Shown here: one piece after another, positions 16,177-23,320 of the stretch
Position numbering within the stretch: the stretch's first letter is position 1
Layout of the letters: every line of letters starts with the position of its first letter
Assembly: GCF_902499075.1 (NCBI RefSeq)
Contig: NZ_CABVPP010000014.1
Span: 54,735-118,734 of the forward strand
Reading direction: 5' to 3'
DNA: 64,000 nucleotides
From: Burkholderia pseudomultivorans
GTDB lineage: Bacteria; Pseudomonadota; Gammaproteobacteria; Burkholderiales; Burkholderiaceae
Program-made: the position numbers and the translations under genes
The notes under the pieces: model-generated
What the model was told of the DNA's origin: nothing
Seen by the model: only the letters and a program-made list of their open reading frames with translations
The model's database searches: none

Positions 16177-16695
16177 TCACGCGTGCTCGTTGCGGCCGCC
16201 GAGGTAGTCGAGCTTGCCGAGCTCGACGCCGTTGTGGCGCAGGATGTCGTACGCGGTCGTGACGTGGAAGAAAAAATTGGGCAGCACGAAGTTCAGCAGG
16301 TACGACTGCCCGGTGAATTCGATCGGGCCGACGCGCATCTTGAGCACGATCTGGCGCGCTTCGCTGCCGTCGATCTGCGCGGCGTCGAAGCTCTTCAGGT
16401 AGTCGATCGTCTTCTGGATGCGCGCGTGCAGTTCGTCGAAGGTCTGCTCGACGTCGGGATAGCTCGGGATCTCGACGCCGGCGAGCCGCGCGGCGCAGCC
16501 CTTGGCCGTGTCGGTCGCGATGTACACCTGGCGCACGAGCGGCAGCATGTCCGGATAGAGGCGCGCGCCGGCGAATACCGACGGGTCGATCTGCTTTTCG
16601 GCCGCGTGCGCCTGCGCCTTGCCGAGGATGTGCTGCAGATTGGTCAGGCCACGAATCAGCACGGGCAGCGAGGCCTGGTACATCGAGATGGACAT
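16177..16695 (-). CDS. DUF1993-family protein
   Basis: A 172-residue, mostly helical protein beginning MSISMYQASLPVLIRGLTNL. This start is chosen over 16734 because AAGGAG lies about 8 bp upstream. The features ARLYPDMLPLVRQVYIATDTAKG, TFDELHARIQKTIDYLKSFD and FHVTTAYDILRHNGVELGKLDYLG match the DUF1993 family (PF09351), a DinB-like four-helix bundle with a C-terminal 'YDILRhnGv.lGK.DyLG' signature. Function is unknown; the DinB-like fold suggests metal or small-thiol binding. It has no operon partners, and no signal peptide is visible. Confidence 0.85.
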   Translation of the reverse strand: MSISMYQASLPVLIRGLTNLQHILGKAQAHAAEKQIDPSVFAGARLYPDMLPLVRQVYIATDTAKGCAARLAGVEIPSYPDVEQTFDELHARIQKTIDYLKSFDAAQIDGSEARQIVLKMRVGPIEFTGQSYLLNFVLPNFFFHVTTAYDILRHNGVELGKLDYLGGRNEHA

Positions 16696-16835
16696 GGGAA
16701 CGACTCCTTGTGGAAGAGAGCGGCGGCGCGCCATGCGTTGCGGCGTCGGAACCGCTGTCGTCGCATCTTAGCGCGGCCGCGTGTCGCGTGCGCGTCGATG
16801 GCCGTTCGGCCGGGGGCGGTGCAACGCGCCGGCGG

Positions 16836-18614
16836 TCACGCGTGCCGCAGCCAGTCGATCATCCGTCGGTGCCGGTCCGCGAGGTTGGCCGGCGATTGCG
16901 GCACGTGATCGTCGCCCCAGTAGCGGATCAGCCGCACGTCGCGCTTCAGATGCGTGAGCGCCGCGAACATCCGTTCGCTTTGCTCGAGCGGCACGTAGTC
17001 GGCATCGCCGTGAATCAGCAGCAGCGGCGTCGTGATCCGTGCCGCATGCATGACCGGGCTGAGCGCGTGATAGGCGTCCGGGCGGCTCCACGGGGCCGCA
17101 TCGAGGCGCCAGCTGTTGTCGGCGAGCGTCTTGCCGGGCAGCCCGAAGCGCTCGGGGCGCTCGTCGCCGCCCGTTTCGTAGCGCAGGCGCGGATCGAGCG
17201 ACGCGTAAAGCGCGGCCGCGTCGCTGATGCCCGCGCTCGACATCCCCGAGCGGAACATCGGCGTGTGCGCGAGCAGCATCATCGCCGCCCAGCCGCCAAG
17301 GCTGTGGCCGTACAGGTGCAGCCGGTCGCGATCGACGTATCCGGCGTCGACCGCCGCGTCGACGGCCGCGCGAACGTCGTCGAGCATCCTGTCCGCCATC
17401 GATGCGGGGTCCACGCCGAGCACGCTGCGCATGTTGACGTCGATCACGGCGAAGCCGTGGGCGGCGAACAACTGGAGGTTGAACGGCAGCGGGCAGTCCG
17501 GTTCGTGGAACATGTGCGGACGGCGCGCGGTTTTCTCGTGCGGATACACCCAGACGACCGCGGGCAGCGGCGCGCCCGCGCAATCGGGCGGCAGCAGCAC
17601 GTCGACGAAGCGCGGGCGGCCCGGTTCCACGCCGCGACACGGAAGCCGATGCGCGGTGCCGGTCGCGATGCCGGCCAGCTGGCGGTTCGTTTCGAATACG
17701 ACCGTCGCGTCGTCTTGCGCGTCGGCCGGCCGCACCGTCAGCCGCGTGGCGTCGCGGCCGTGTTCGATGCACGCGGCATATCGGCGGTCCGGTTCCGGCG
17801 GCACGCGTTCGCGGCGTACGCCGTCGGCGGCGGCCGGCGGTTGTGCGTCGCCGTCGTCGTCGTCAGGCGCGGTGGGCGGTTCGTCCGGAGTCGACGCGCT
17901 CGACAGCCCGGCCTGCGCGCACTCGTCCGGCGACAGCGCGCGCAGCGTGCCGGCGACCGGGTCGAACGCCCACCAGTCGGGCGCCCGTTCGTCGGACGCA
18001 CCGGCGAACGACCGGCTGTCGAGCACATCGGCCGTCGGCCGCCGGCCGAGCGCGTTGGCTTCCCATGCATGGCGCGCGTTCGCAAACAGGCGGCGGTGCA
18101 GGTGCGCCGCGATCGGCGTGGCGCCTTGCGGCAGCAGCGGCAGCGCGACCCGGCCGTCCGCGAGCCAGATGAACGGACCGTCGCGATCGAGCGGGGAGAG
18201 GTCGAGGCTGCGCGAGGTCGCGATCGGCGTCACGGCCGCGGTCGCCGGATCGATCAGCACCGCGTGCGCGGCGTCGTCGTCGGCCGACAGCGCGACCGCG
18301 GCGATCCATCGTCCGTCGGGCGACCACGACGGCGACCCGCATGCGCGGCCGGTCCGCACGTCGCCGGCGAGCCGGCGCAGCGTGCGCTCGGCAAAGACGA
18401 ACCGGTACAGCTCGGCGCGATCGAGGCCGCCGAGGTAGGGGCGGTCGAAGCGCAGCGCGTCGCCCAGCGGACGGATGACGGCGAAGCAGATCGAGCCGCC
18501 GTCCGGCGACAGCGCGCAGGTGCGGCCATAGCTGCGCTGGAAATCGTCGAGCGACAGCAGGTCGTCGACGGTGAAGCGGCGAGGTTGCGTGGAATCGGGG
18601 CGGGCGACTGTCAC
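16836..18614 (-). CDS. S9-family (prolyl oligopeptidase-type) serine peptidase / acyl-peptide hydrolase-like
   Basis: A 592-residue cytosolic protein. The N-terminal part has WD40-like TolB/propeller repeats (SPDGGSICFAVI near 40, SWSPDGRWIAAVALS near 95). The C-terminal alpha/beta hydrolase domain has VVWVYPHEK, LFAAHGFAVIDVNMR, the nucleophile elbow LYGHSLGGWAAMMLL near residue 440, LIHGDADYVPLEQSERMF with the acid, and YWGDDHVPQSPAN with the histidine. The triad is complete. The middle (about 225-265) is Asp/Pro-rich and variable. Members cleave dipeptides or acyl-amino acids from short peptides; substrate unknown. It stands alone. Confidence 0.85.
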   Translation of the reverse strand: MTVARPDSTQPRRFTVDDLLSLDDFQRSYGRTCALSPDGGSICFAVIRPLGDALRFDRPYLGGLDRAELYRFVFAERTLRRLAGDVRTGRACGSPSWSPDGRWIAAVALSADDDAAHAVLIDPATAAVTPIATSRSLDLSPLDRDGPFIWLADGRVALPLLPQGATPIAAHLHRRLFANARHAWEANALGRRPTADVLDSRSFAGASDERAPDWWAFDPVAGTLRALSPDECAQAGLSSASTPDEPPTAPDDDDGDAQPPAAADGVRRERVPPEPDRRYAACIEHGRDATRLTVRPADAQDDATVVFETNRQLAGIATGTAHRLPCRGVEPGRPRFVDVLLPPDCAGAPLPAVVWVYPHEKTARRPHMFHEPDCPLPFNLQLFAAHGFAVIDVNMRSVLGVDPASMADRMLDDVRAAVDAAVDAGYVDRDRLHLYGHSLGGWAAMMLLAHTPMFRSGMSSAGISDAAALYASLDPRLRYETGGDERPERFGLPGKTLADNSWRLDAAPWSRPDAYHALSPVMHAARITTPLLLIHGDADYVPLEQSERMFAALTHLKRDVRLIRYWGDDHVPQSPANLADRHRRMIDWLRHA

Positions 18615-18719
18615 GCAGGCTCCTGATCGGATCGGCGAGAGCCGATAGACACGAAGCGCCGGGCGCGAGTTCCGGTCGATGCCCGGGCGGGCCGGCTTTC
18701 AATGCGTGCCGCCGCCGGA

Positions 18720-18757
18720 TAAAAAAACGCCAACCCGTGTGAACAGGTTGGCGTTTC
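18720..18757 (-). terminator. Rho-independent terminator after aceA
   Basis: On the minus strand AAACGCCAACCTG pairs with GGGTTGGCGTTT and a T run follows. It is 20 bp beyond the isocitrate lyase stop. Confidence 0.88.
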
Positions 18758-18776
18758 GTGCGGCGGATGACCGGGA

Positions 18777-20360
18777 TCAGAACTGGTTCATCGTGTTGTC
18801 CTTGCCCGCCGCCTTCAGCGCTGCTTCGCCGCTGAAGTATTCCTTGTGGTCGTCGCCGATATCCGAGCCGGACATGTTCTGGTGCTTGACGCACGCGATG
18901 CCCTGACGGATTTCCTTGCGCTGCACGCCGGCCACGTAACCGAGCATGCCCTGGTCGCCGAAGTATTCCTTGGCCAGGTTGTCGGTCGACAGCGCGGCCG
19001 TGTGGTACGTCGGCAGCGTGATCAGGTGATGGAAGATACCGGCTTCGCGCGATGCATCGGCCTGGAAGGTGCGGATCTTTTCGTCGGCGAGCGCGGCCAG
19101 TTCGGAGTCGTCGTATTCGACACTCATCAGCTGGGCGCGGTCGTACGCCGACACGTCCTTGCCTGCGGCCTTCATCGCGTCATACGCCTGCTGACGGAAG
19201 TTCAGCGTCCAGTTGAACGACGGGCTGTTGTTGTACACGAGCTTCGCGTTCGGAATGACCTTGCGGATCTCGCTGACCATGCCGCCGATCTGCGCGATGT
19301 GCGGTTTTTCGGTTTCGATCCACAGCAGGTCGGCGCCGTTTTGCAGCGCGGTCACGCAATCCAGCACGCAGCGTGCCTCGCCCGTGCCGGAGCGGAACTG
19401 GAACAGGTTGCTCGGCAGGCGCTTCGGACGCAGCAGCTTGCCGTCGCGCTTGATGACGACGTCACCGTTGCCCAGCGCGTCGGCCGAAATCTCGTCGCAG
19501 TCGAGGAACGAGTTGTACTGGTCGCCCAGGTCGCCCGGCTCGCGCGTCACGGCGATCTGCTTGGTCAGGCCGGCGCCCAGCGAGTCGGTGCGCGCGACGA
19601 TGATGCCGTCGTCCACGCCCAGTTCTAGGAACGCGTAGCGGATCGCGCGGATCTTCGCGAGGAAGTCCTCGTGCGGCACGGTGACCTTGCCGTCCTGGTG
19701 GCCGCACTGCTTCTCGTCGGACACCTGGTTTTCGATCTGGATGCAGCATGCGCCCGCTTCGATGAACTGCTTGGCGAGCAGGTAGGTCGCCTCGGCGTTG
19801 CCGAAGCCCGCATCGATGTCGGCGATGATCGGCACGACGTGCGTGACGTGGTTGTCGATCTTTTCCCGGATCGCGGCCTTGGCAGCAGCGCCTTCGGCGG
19901 CATCCAGCTCGCGGAACAGGCCGCCCAGCTCACGGGCGTCGGCCTGGCGCAGGAACGTATACAGCTCGCGGATCAGCGCGCTGACGGCGGTCTTTTCGTG
20001 CATCGACTGGTCCGGCAGCGGGCCGAACTCGGAGCGCAGCGCGGCGACCATCCAGCCGGACAGGTACAGATAGCGGCGCTCGGTACTGTTGAAGTGCTTC
20101 TTGATGGAGATCATCTTCTGCTGGCCGATGAAGCCGTGCCAGCAACCCAGCGATTGCGTGTACTTGGACGGATCCGCATCGTAGGCGGCCATGTCGGCGC
20201 GCATGATCTTGGCCGTGTACCGGGCGATGTCCAGGCCCGTCTTGAACTTGTTCTGCGCGCGCATGCGGGCGGCGTACTCGGGATTGATCGCATCCCATGC
20301 GCTGCCGTGCGTTTCTTTCAAAGCGGCAATTGCCTTGATGTCGTCCTGATACTGGGCCAT
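18777..20360 (-). CDS. aceA: Isocitrate lyase, long form (AceA)
   Basis: A 527-residue protein, about 100 residues longer than E. coli AceA and of the length of the long isocitrate-lyase subfamily. The catalytic loop reads KQCGHQDGK rather than KKCGHLGGK. Other family segments are WHGFIGQQKMISIKKHF, IADIDAGFGNAEATYLLAKQ (Mg site), IQIENQVSDEKQCGH, RTDSLGAGLTKQIA and ETEKPHIAQI. It splits isocitrate to glyoxylate and succinate, the first glyoxylate-shunt step for growth on acetate or fatty acids. Start 20360 has CAGGAG 7-8 bp upstream. A TACAAT -10 and an 18-bp palindrome lie upstream. Malate synthase is not in the window. Confidence 0.96.
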   Translation of the reverse strand: MAQYQDDIKAIAALKETHGSAWDAINPEYAARMRAQNKFKTGLDIARYTAKIMRADMAAYDADPSKYTQSLGCWHGFIGQQKMISIKKHFNSTERRYLYLSGWMVAALRSEFGPLPDQSMHEKTAVSALIRELYTFLRQADARELGGLFRELDAAEGAAAKAAIREKIDNHVTHVVPIIADIDAGFGNAEATYLLAKQFIEAGACCIQIENQVSDEKQCGHQDGKVTVPHEDFLAKIRAIRYAFLELGVDDGIIVARTDSLGAGLTKQIAVTREPGDLGDQYNSFLDCDEISADALGNGDVVIKRDGKLLRPKRLPSNLFQFRSGTGEARCVLDCVTALQNGADLLWIETEKPHIAQIGGMVSEIRKVIPNAKLVYNNSPSFNWTLNFRQQAYDAMKAAGKDVSAYDRAQLMSVEYDDSELAALADEKIRTFQADASREAGIFHHLITLPTYHTAALSTDNLAKEYFGDQGMLGYVAGVQRKEIRQGIACVKHQNMSGSDIGDDHKEYFSGEAALKAAGKDNTMNQF

Positions 20361-20441
20361 GTGAATCTCCTGAGAAGAAAGCGTGTTTGAGAACCGGATC
20401 GAGTGGACTGCCACGTCTGTCGCAGCGAACTGCATGACTGC

Positions 20442-20489
20442 ATTGTAGGGGCTTTTCGATGCGTGAAGGCGATGTCTTATATAAGACAT
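20442..20489 (-). promoter_or_regulatory. Promoter region of aceA with an 18-bp perfect palindrome
   Basis: The palindrome ATGTCTTATATAAGACAT occupies 20472-20489. On the minus strand TACAAT (20447-20442) is a good -10 element 24 bp downstream of it, so the palindrome would abut or overlap the -35 region. A TCTTATATAAGA core is the kind of site used by GntR-family regulators of central metabolism in beta-proteobacteria; the regulator is not in the window. Assignment is inference. Confidence 0.65.
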
Positions 20490-21090
20490 AGGACTAATTT
20501 GTTCTTTATTTTTCAATGAGATAGGTCGAGTATGTCGTGATTTGGAACAGGCTTTCCAAAAAATGCGCGGGCGCGGAGCGACGGAAATCCGGAGATGGTT
20601 CCGTAATGTGAAACGATCTTTCGGGTGCTGAAGGCGGGGCGGGCAAGCGTGGTTTTGCGCGACGATCGTCGAGGGGCGACTGTCGATGCGGGTTTCGACG
20701 GGCAGGTGTTCTGGCGCGCGTCGAGTCGATCCGCCGGCAGCGGAGGTATGCAAACCCGGGTGCGGCGGGTTTGGGCAACGACAGGCAGGAGGGGAGCCTG
20801 ACCGGCGTGAGGTCAGGCGAGCCAGCCGGCAGTGCCGGCTGTGGCCTTTGCGGGAATCAGGGAATGGCGGCGGCTGTCCGGAGGCGAGCGTCGGCGCCCA
20901 GGGGATCGGGCCGGGCGGGGCAAGCCGTTTTCCGGAAGCCCGATCGCTCTATATATATGCGGCGCGGAAAACGACGGCATATGGTCACGCACGCCGTCCC
21001 GCAACAGGGGCCGAGGTCGATCGCAACGAGACGACCCGGTCCGGCCGAACGCCGTATTACTTCAACGGCTTGTCGCCATCGGGCGCGGTC
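20490..21090. other. Gene-poor stretch between aceA promoter and the ribE-like repeat
   Basis: No credible gene: the reading frames are arginine/proline-rich shadows without family features. The right end (21055-21090) belongs, on the minus strand, to the displaced ribE tail described under the repeat entry. Confidence 0.5.
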
Positions 21091-21127
21091 GACAGCATCC
21101 TTTCCACATACCGCGCGATTATGTTGA
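21055..21127 (-). pseudogene. Displaced 3' end of ribE
   Basis: On the minus strand 21124-21055 reads ...NIIARYVERMLS, then TAPDGDKPLK and a TAA stop. The first dozen residues repeat the C-terminus of the riboflavin synthase gene 1.6 kb away (DMIARYVERMLS), while the tail and everything upstream differ. Nucleotides 21091-21127 match 22705-22741 at 31 of 37 positions. This looks like the original 3' end of ribE left behind when foreign DNA entered at the gene's end. Confidence 0.6.
21091..21127 (-). repeat. Direct repeat copy A (ribE 3' end)
   Basis: This 37-bp segment matches 22705-22741 in the same orientation with six mismatches; the longest identical runs are GACAGCATCC and TCCACATACCGCGC. 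Most differences fall at synonymous codon positions, pointing to a homologous gene end from a different source rather than a recent duplication. Confidence 0.75.
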
Positions 21128-21265
21128 GTCTGGCTGGAAAGCCACGTCCCAAATAGGTGGGGCGAGAAAGGCTACTCGTATACCGTCAGCAATACCGTCG
21201 TGTCGCGCTGCTTGTAACGAGACGATGACAGGCGATGCTGGACGGCGCCTGCAATCGGACATCAT

Positions 21266-21580
21266 TCAGAGCGTTTTCAGCATCTGAAGCGTTTCCGGGT
21301 GCTTGGCGACCAGTCGGATCAGCGTGGCGGCCTGTGCGTTGGGTTTGGCCTTGCCTTGTTCCCAATTCTGATACGTGCGCACGTTGATGCGCAGGCTTCG
21401 GGCCATGACAGCTTGAGATGCGTGAGATGCTTCGCGCACAGCCTTGATTTCGGCCGGCGAGACGTCGAGCGCATCGGGCACCTCGGCCTTGATCTTGCGC
21501 AGTGTGATTTTCTCTTTGCGCTCGGCAGCAAGGGCGTCGAGACCCTCAGTCAATTCAGCAAACAGATTTCGCTTCTTCAT
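21266..21580 (-). CDS. Helix-turn-helix antitoxin (HigA/type II toxin-antitoxin, XRE-like)
   Basis: A 104-residue protein. The N-terminal 45 residues (LFAELTEGLDALAAERKEKI, then LRKIKAEVPDALDVSPAEI) contact the toxin in such systems. Residues 46-100 form an XRE-type helix-turn-helix: IKAVREASHASQAVMARSLR and INVRTYQNWEQGKAKPNAQA, ending in LIRLVAKHPETLQMLKTL. The 'R.Yq.WEqG...P' recognition helix is typical of antitoxins partnered with RelE/HigB-like toxins. Its start overlaps the toxin stop (ATGA), giving the toxin-first order of higBA-type operons. It probably represses the operon through the inverted repeat at 21926-21950. Since the toxin is frameshifted, it may now be a free-standing antitoxin. 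Confidence 0.88.
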   Translation of the reverse strand: MKKRNLFAELTEGLDALAAERKEKITLRKIKAEVPDALDVSPAEIKAVREASHASQAVMARSLRINVRTYQNWEQGKAKPNAQAATLIRLVAKHPETLQMLKTL

Positions 21581-21920
21581 TGCTTGCTCCGTATCGTGAC
21601 CTCTCTTTCCAGTAGCTTCGCGAAGGCTTTCCGCTCGTCACTGGTTAGGTCTGCCATTTCATCCTTGTCGTACAGCGTGAACAACCAGAATTGATAACCG
21701 CTAACCCAGTAGTAATAGATCACTCGTAGGCCACCGCGTTTGCCTTTCTGGCGGCGTTTGTCAGCGAACCTTAGCTTCCGCAGACCGCCGGTTCCCTTGA
21801 TCAAGTCACCGGCTTCGGGATTAGCCAACAGCTCTTTCTGCAGCACGCGTACTCATCATCCGCGAGGTAGTTCTCGCGTTCACGGGAAAATGGCGGCAGT
21901 TCGATGAAGGTCGCGTGCAT
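21577..21920 (-). pseudogene. RelE/HigB-type toxin gene with a one-base frameshift
   Basis: From ATG 21920 the frame reads MHATFIELPPFSRERENYL, then ADDEYAC, and is then out of register. The rest of the toxin continues in another frame from 21843 as LQKELLANPEAGDLIKGTGG, followed by LRKLRFADKRRQKGKRGGLR, VIYYYWVSGYQFWLFTLYDK and a lysine/arginine-rich end. Family members read through as '..EYA.LQ.eL...P..Gdli.GtGGlRK.R', so one C at about 21843-21845 seems to be missing. The remaining frame could start at GTG 21846 to give 89 residues without the first strand and helix. Such toxins are ribosome-dependent mRNA interferases. Either the toxin is dead or the base is a sequencing error. Confidence 0.75.
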
Positions 21921-21925
21921 TGGCG

Positions 21926-21950
21926 AATTATACGCTACCTGCGTATAATT
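21926..21950. promoter_or_regulatory. Perfect inverted repeat, candidate toxin-antitoxin operator and promoter
   Basis: The arms AATTATACGC (21926-21935) and GCGTATAATT (21941-21950) are perfect complements around TACCT. TATAAT occurs on both strands within the arms, so the site could serve as the -10 of the toxin-antitoxin operon and of a rightward promoter for the DUF6933-like gene. It ends 5 bp before the toxin ATG, as expected for an autoregulatory operator. Confidence 0.65.
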
Positions 21951-22040
21951 TCAAGGGCATGCGCTGGCGAGCGGGCCGGGCCGAACCACGCTTGTTCGCT
22001 CGGCGTACATCTTCTCTTGGTAGGACTGTTCCCTTTTTCT

Positions 22041-22541
22041 ATGCTGTGTCTTTACTGCACTCACAAGTTGCTCAAACGCCTGAATCCTGAGGTGCTCGAG
22101 GTAGGAAGTAGCACCACGAAGCTTGGTAACTGGTATGCAACTGTTTTGCCATGGCGGCCGCAGGTTGCGATGCTTGTGAATGAGCGGACGCTATTGCCTG
22201 TGCTTATGCCGTTGGCTCCGGTGGCTAGTCTAGCGGTTAGGCTTCCGGGGGCGCTGGTGGATATACTGGCCGCCCACGGAGTGCCGCGTTCGTTCATCGA
22301 CTCGGAAGTATGCGAAATGCAGGTCGTCAAATACGCGAAGACGCAAAATCGCAGCGTTGTTGGCATCATGACGGAGTTCGCACATCTCGCTGAAGCCTAC
22401 CGCGCCCACGGCAAACCGACCGAACTCATCGACCTGTCGCTAAAACTGGCGCGCACACCATGCAGCCCGCTTTACAAGGGCCCCGTGTCGCCGGAGCGAG
22501 CATTGAAAGAGCTGGCCAGCGATGGGGGAGTGGGCGCCTGA
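22041..22541 (+). CDS. DUF6933-like accessory protein
   Basis: A 166-residue protein starting MLCLYCTHKLLKRLNPEVLE. The opening 'CT.KLLk.L', the following 'LGNWYATVLPWRPQVAMLVN', 'TLLPVLMPLAP' and 'VNERT' resemble the DUF6933 family, a short domain common in mobile regions with no known function. The remaining half (VPRSFIDSEVCEMQVVKYAK, VVGIMTEFAHLAEAYRAHG) is helical. The upstream frame extends to 21915 but those residues run through the operator, so ATG 22041 is preferred although its ribosome site is weak. It lies inside the ribE segment, divergent from the toxin-antitoxin pair, with lower G+C than the core genes. Function unknown. Confidence 0.65.
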   Translation: MLCLYCTHKLLKRLNPEVLEVGSSTTKLGNWYATVLPWRPQVAMLVNERTLLPVLMPLAPVASLAVRLPGALVDILAAHGVPRSFIDSEVCEMQVVKYAKTQNRSVVGIMTEFAHLAEAYRAHGKPTELIDLSLKLARTPCSPLYKGPVSPERALKELASDGGVGA

Positions 22542-22676
22542 TCGCGAGTTGCCGCGGCGTAGTCCGTTTTGAGCGGACCGAAGGGCTGATACGCGACGCG
22601 ACGGTCGCAAAGGGCCCAAGGAGTTACCCAGTTGCCGATGGGGCGAGTGCTCGCGGAACGCTGCTTCCCGCAGCGG

Positions 22677-23306
22677 TCAGCGACGTTGTGTGGGCGTTGC
22701 CGATGACAGCATCCGCTCCACATACCGCGCAATCATATCGACCTCGAGATTGACCTTGTCACCGGCCTTCAGATGACGCAGCGTCGTGACCTCGACCGTA
22801 TGCGGAATCAGGTTGATCGAGAACTCGGAGCCGTCCGCCAGATCCTCGACCGAATTCACGGTCAGGCTCACGCCGTTGACCGTGATCGAGCCCTTGTACG
22901 CAAGGTAGCGGCCGAGCTCGCGCGGCGCGACGATGCGCAGTTCGTGCGATTCGCCGACCGGCGCGAAGCGCGACACGGTGCCGAGCCCGTCGACGTGTCC
23001 CGACACGATATGGCCGCCGAGCCGGTCGTGCGCGCGCAGCGCCTTCTCGAGATTGACGTCGCCCGGTTCAGCGAGGCCGACCGTGCGGTTCAGGCTTTCG
23101 CGCGATACCTCGACGTCGAACGCGGCGTCGGTCTTCTCGATCACCGTCATGCACGCGCCCTGGATCGCGATGCTGTCGCCGAGCGCGACATCGGCGAGGT
23201 CGAGTCCGCCGGCCTGCACGGACAGGCGCACGCCCGCCTCGGGCGATGCGCCGAGCGGAGTGATCGATTCGATGCGGCCGACGGCCGCGACAATTCCGGT
23301 AAACAT
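22677..23306 (-). CDS. ribE: Riboflavin synthase alpha subunit (RibE)
   Basis: A 209-residue protein with the expected tandem beta-barrel halves: MFTGIVAAVGRIESITPLG and IAIQGACMTVIEKTDAAFDV in the first, HIVSGHVDGLGTVSRFAPVG and ITVNGVSLTVNSVEDL in the second. It dismutates two molecules of 6,7-dimethyl-8-ribityllumazine into riboflavin. Start 23306 gives the invariant MFTGI N-terminus. The last nine residues (SATPTQRR and the preceding Ser) follow the point where homology with the displaced copy at 21055-21127 ends, so the C-terminus was probably supplied by inserted DNA. That tail lies outside the conserved fold, so activity should be intact. It sits 14 bp downstream of ribD. Confidence 0.95.
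   Translation of the reverse strand: MFTGIVAAVGRIESITPLGASPEAGVRLSVQAGGLDLADVALGDSIAIQGACMTVIEKTDAAFDVEVSRESLNRTVGLAEPGDVNLEKALRAHDRLGGHIVSGHVDGLGTVSRFAPVGESHELRIVAPRELGRYLAYKGSITVNGVSLTVNSVEDLADGSEFSINLIPHTVEVTTLRHLKAGDKVNLEVDMIARYVERMLSSATPTQRR
22705..22741 (-). repeat. Direct repeat copy B (inside ribE 3' end)
   Basis: The partner of 21091-21127; it encodes VDMIARYVERMLS near the C-terminus of the intact riboflavin synthase gene. Confidence 0.75.
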
Positions 23307-23320
23307 CGTGACGATTCCGT

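Larger units (their letters stand above)
21091..22741. mobile_element. Putative integrated island remnant at the 3' end of ribE
   Basis: The 1.65-kb segment between the two ribE-end repeats differs in composition from the flanks and contains only accessory genes: a toxin-antitoxin pair and a DUF6933-like gene. The arrangement is what site-specific integration into a gene 3' end produces, with the element supplying a replacement end. No integrase or transposase remains, so the mechanism is inferred and the element would be immobile on its own. Confidence 0.5.
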
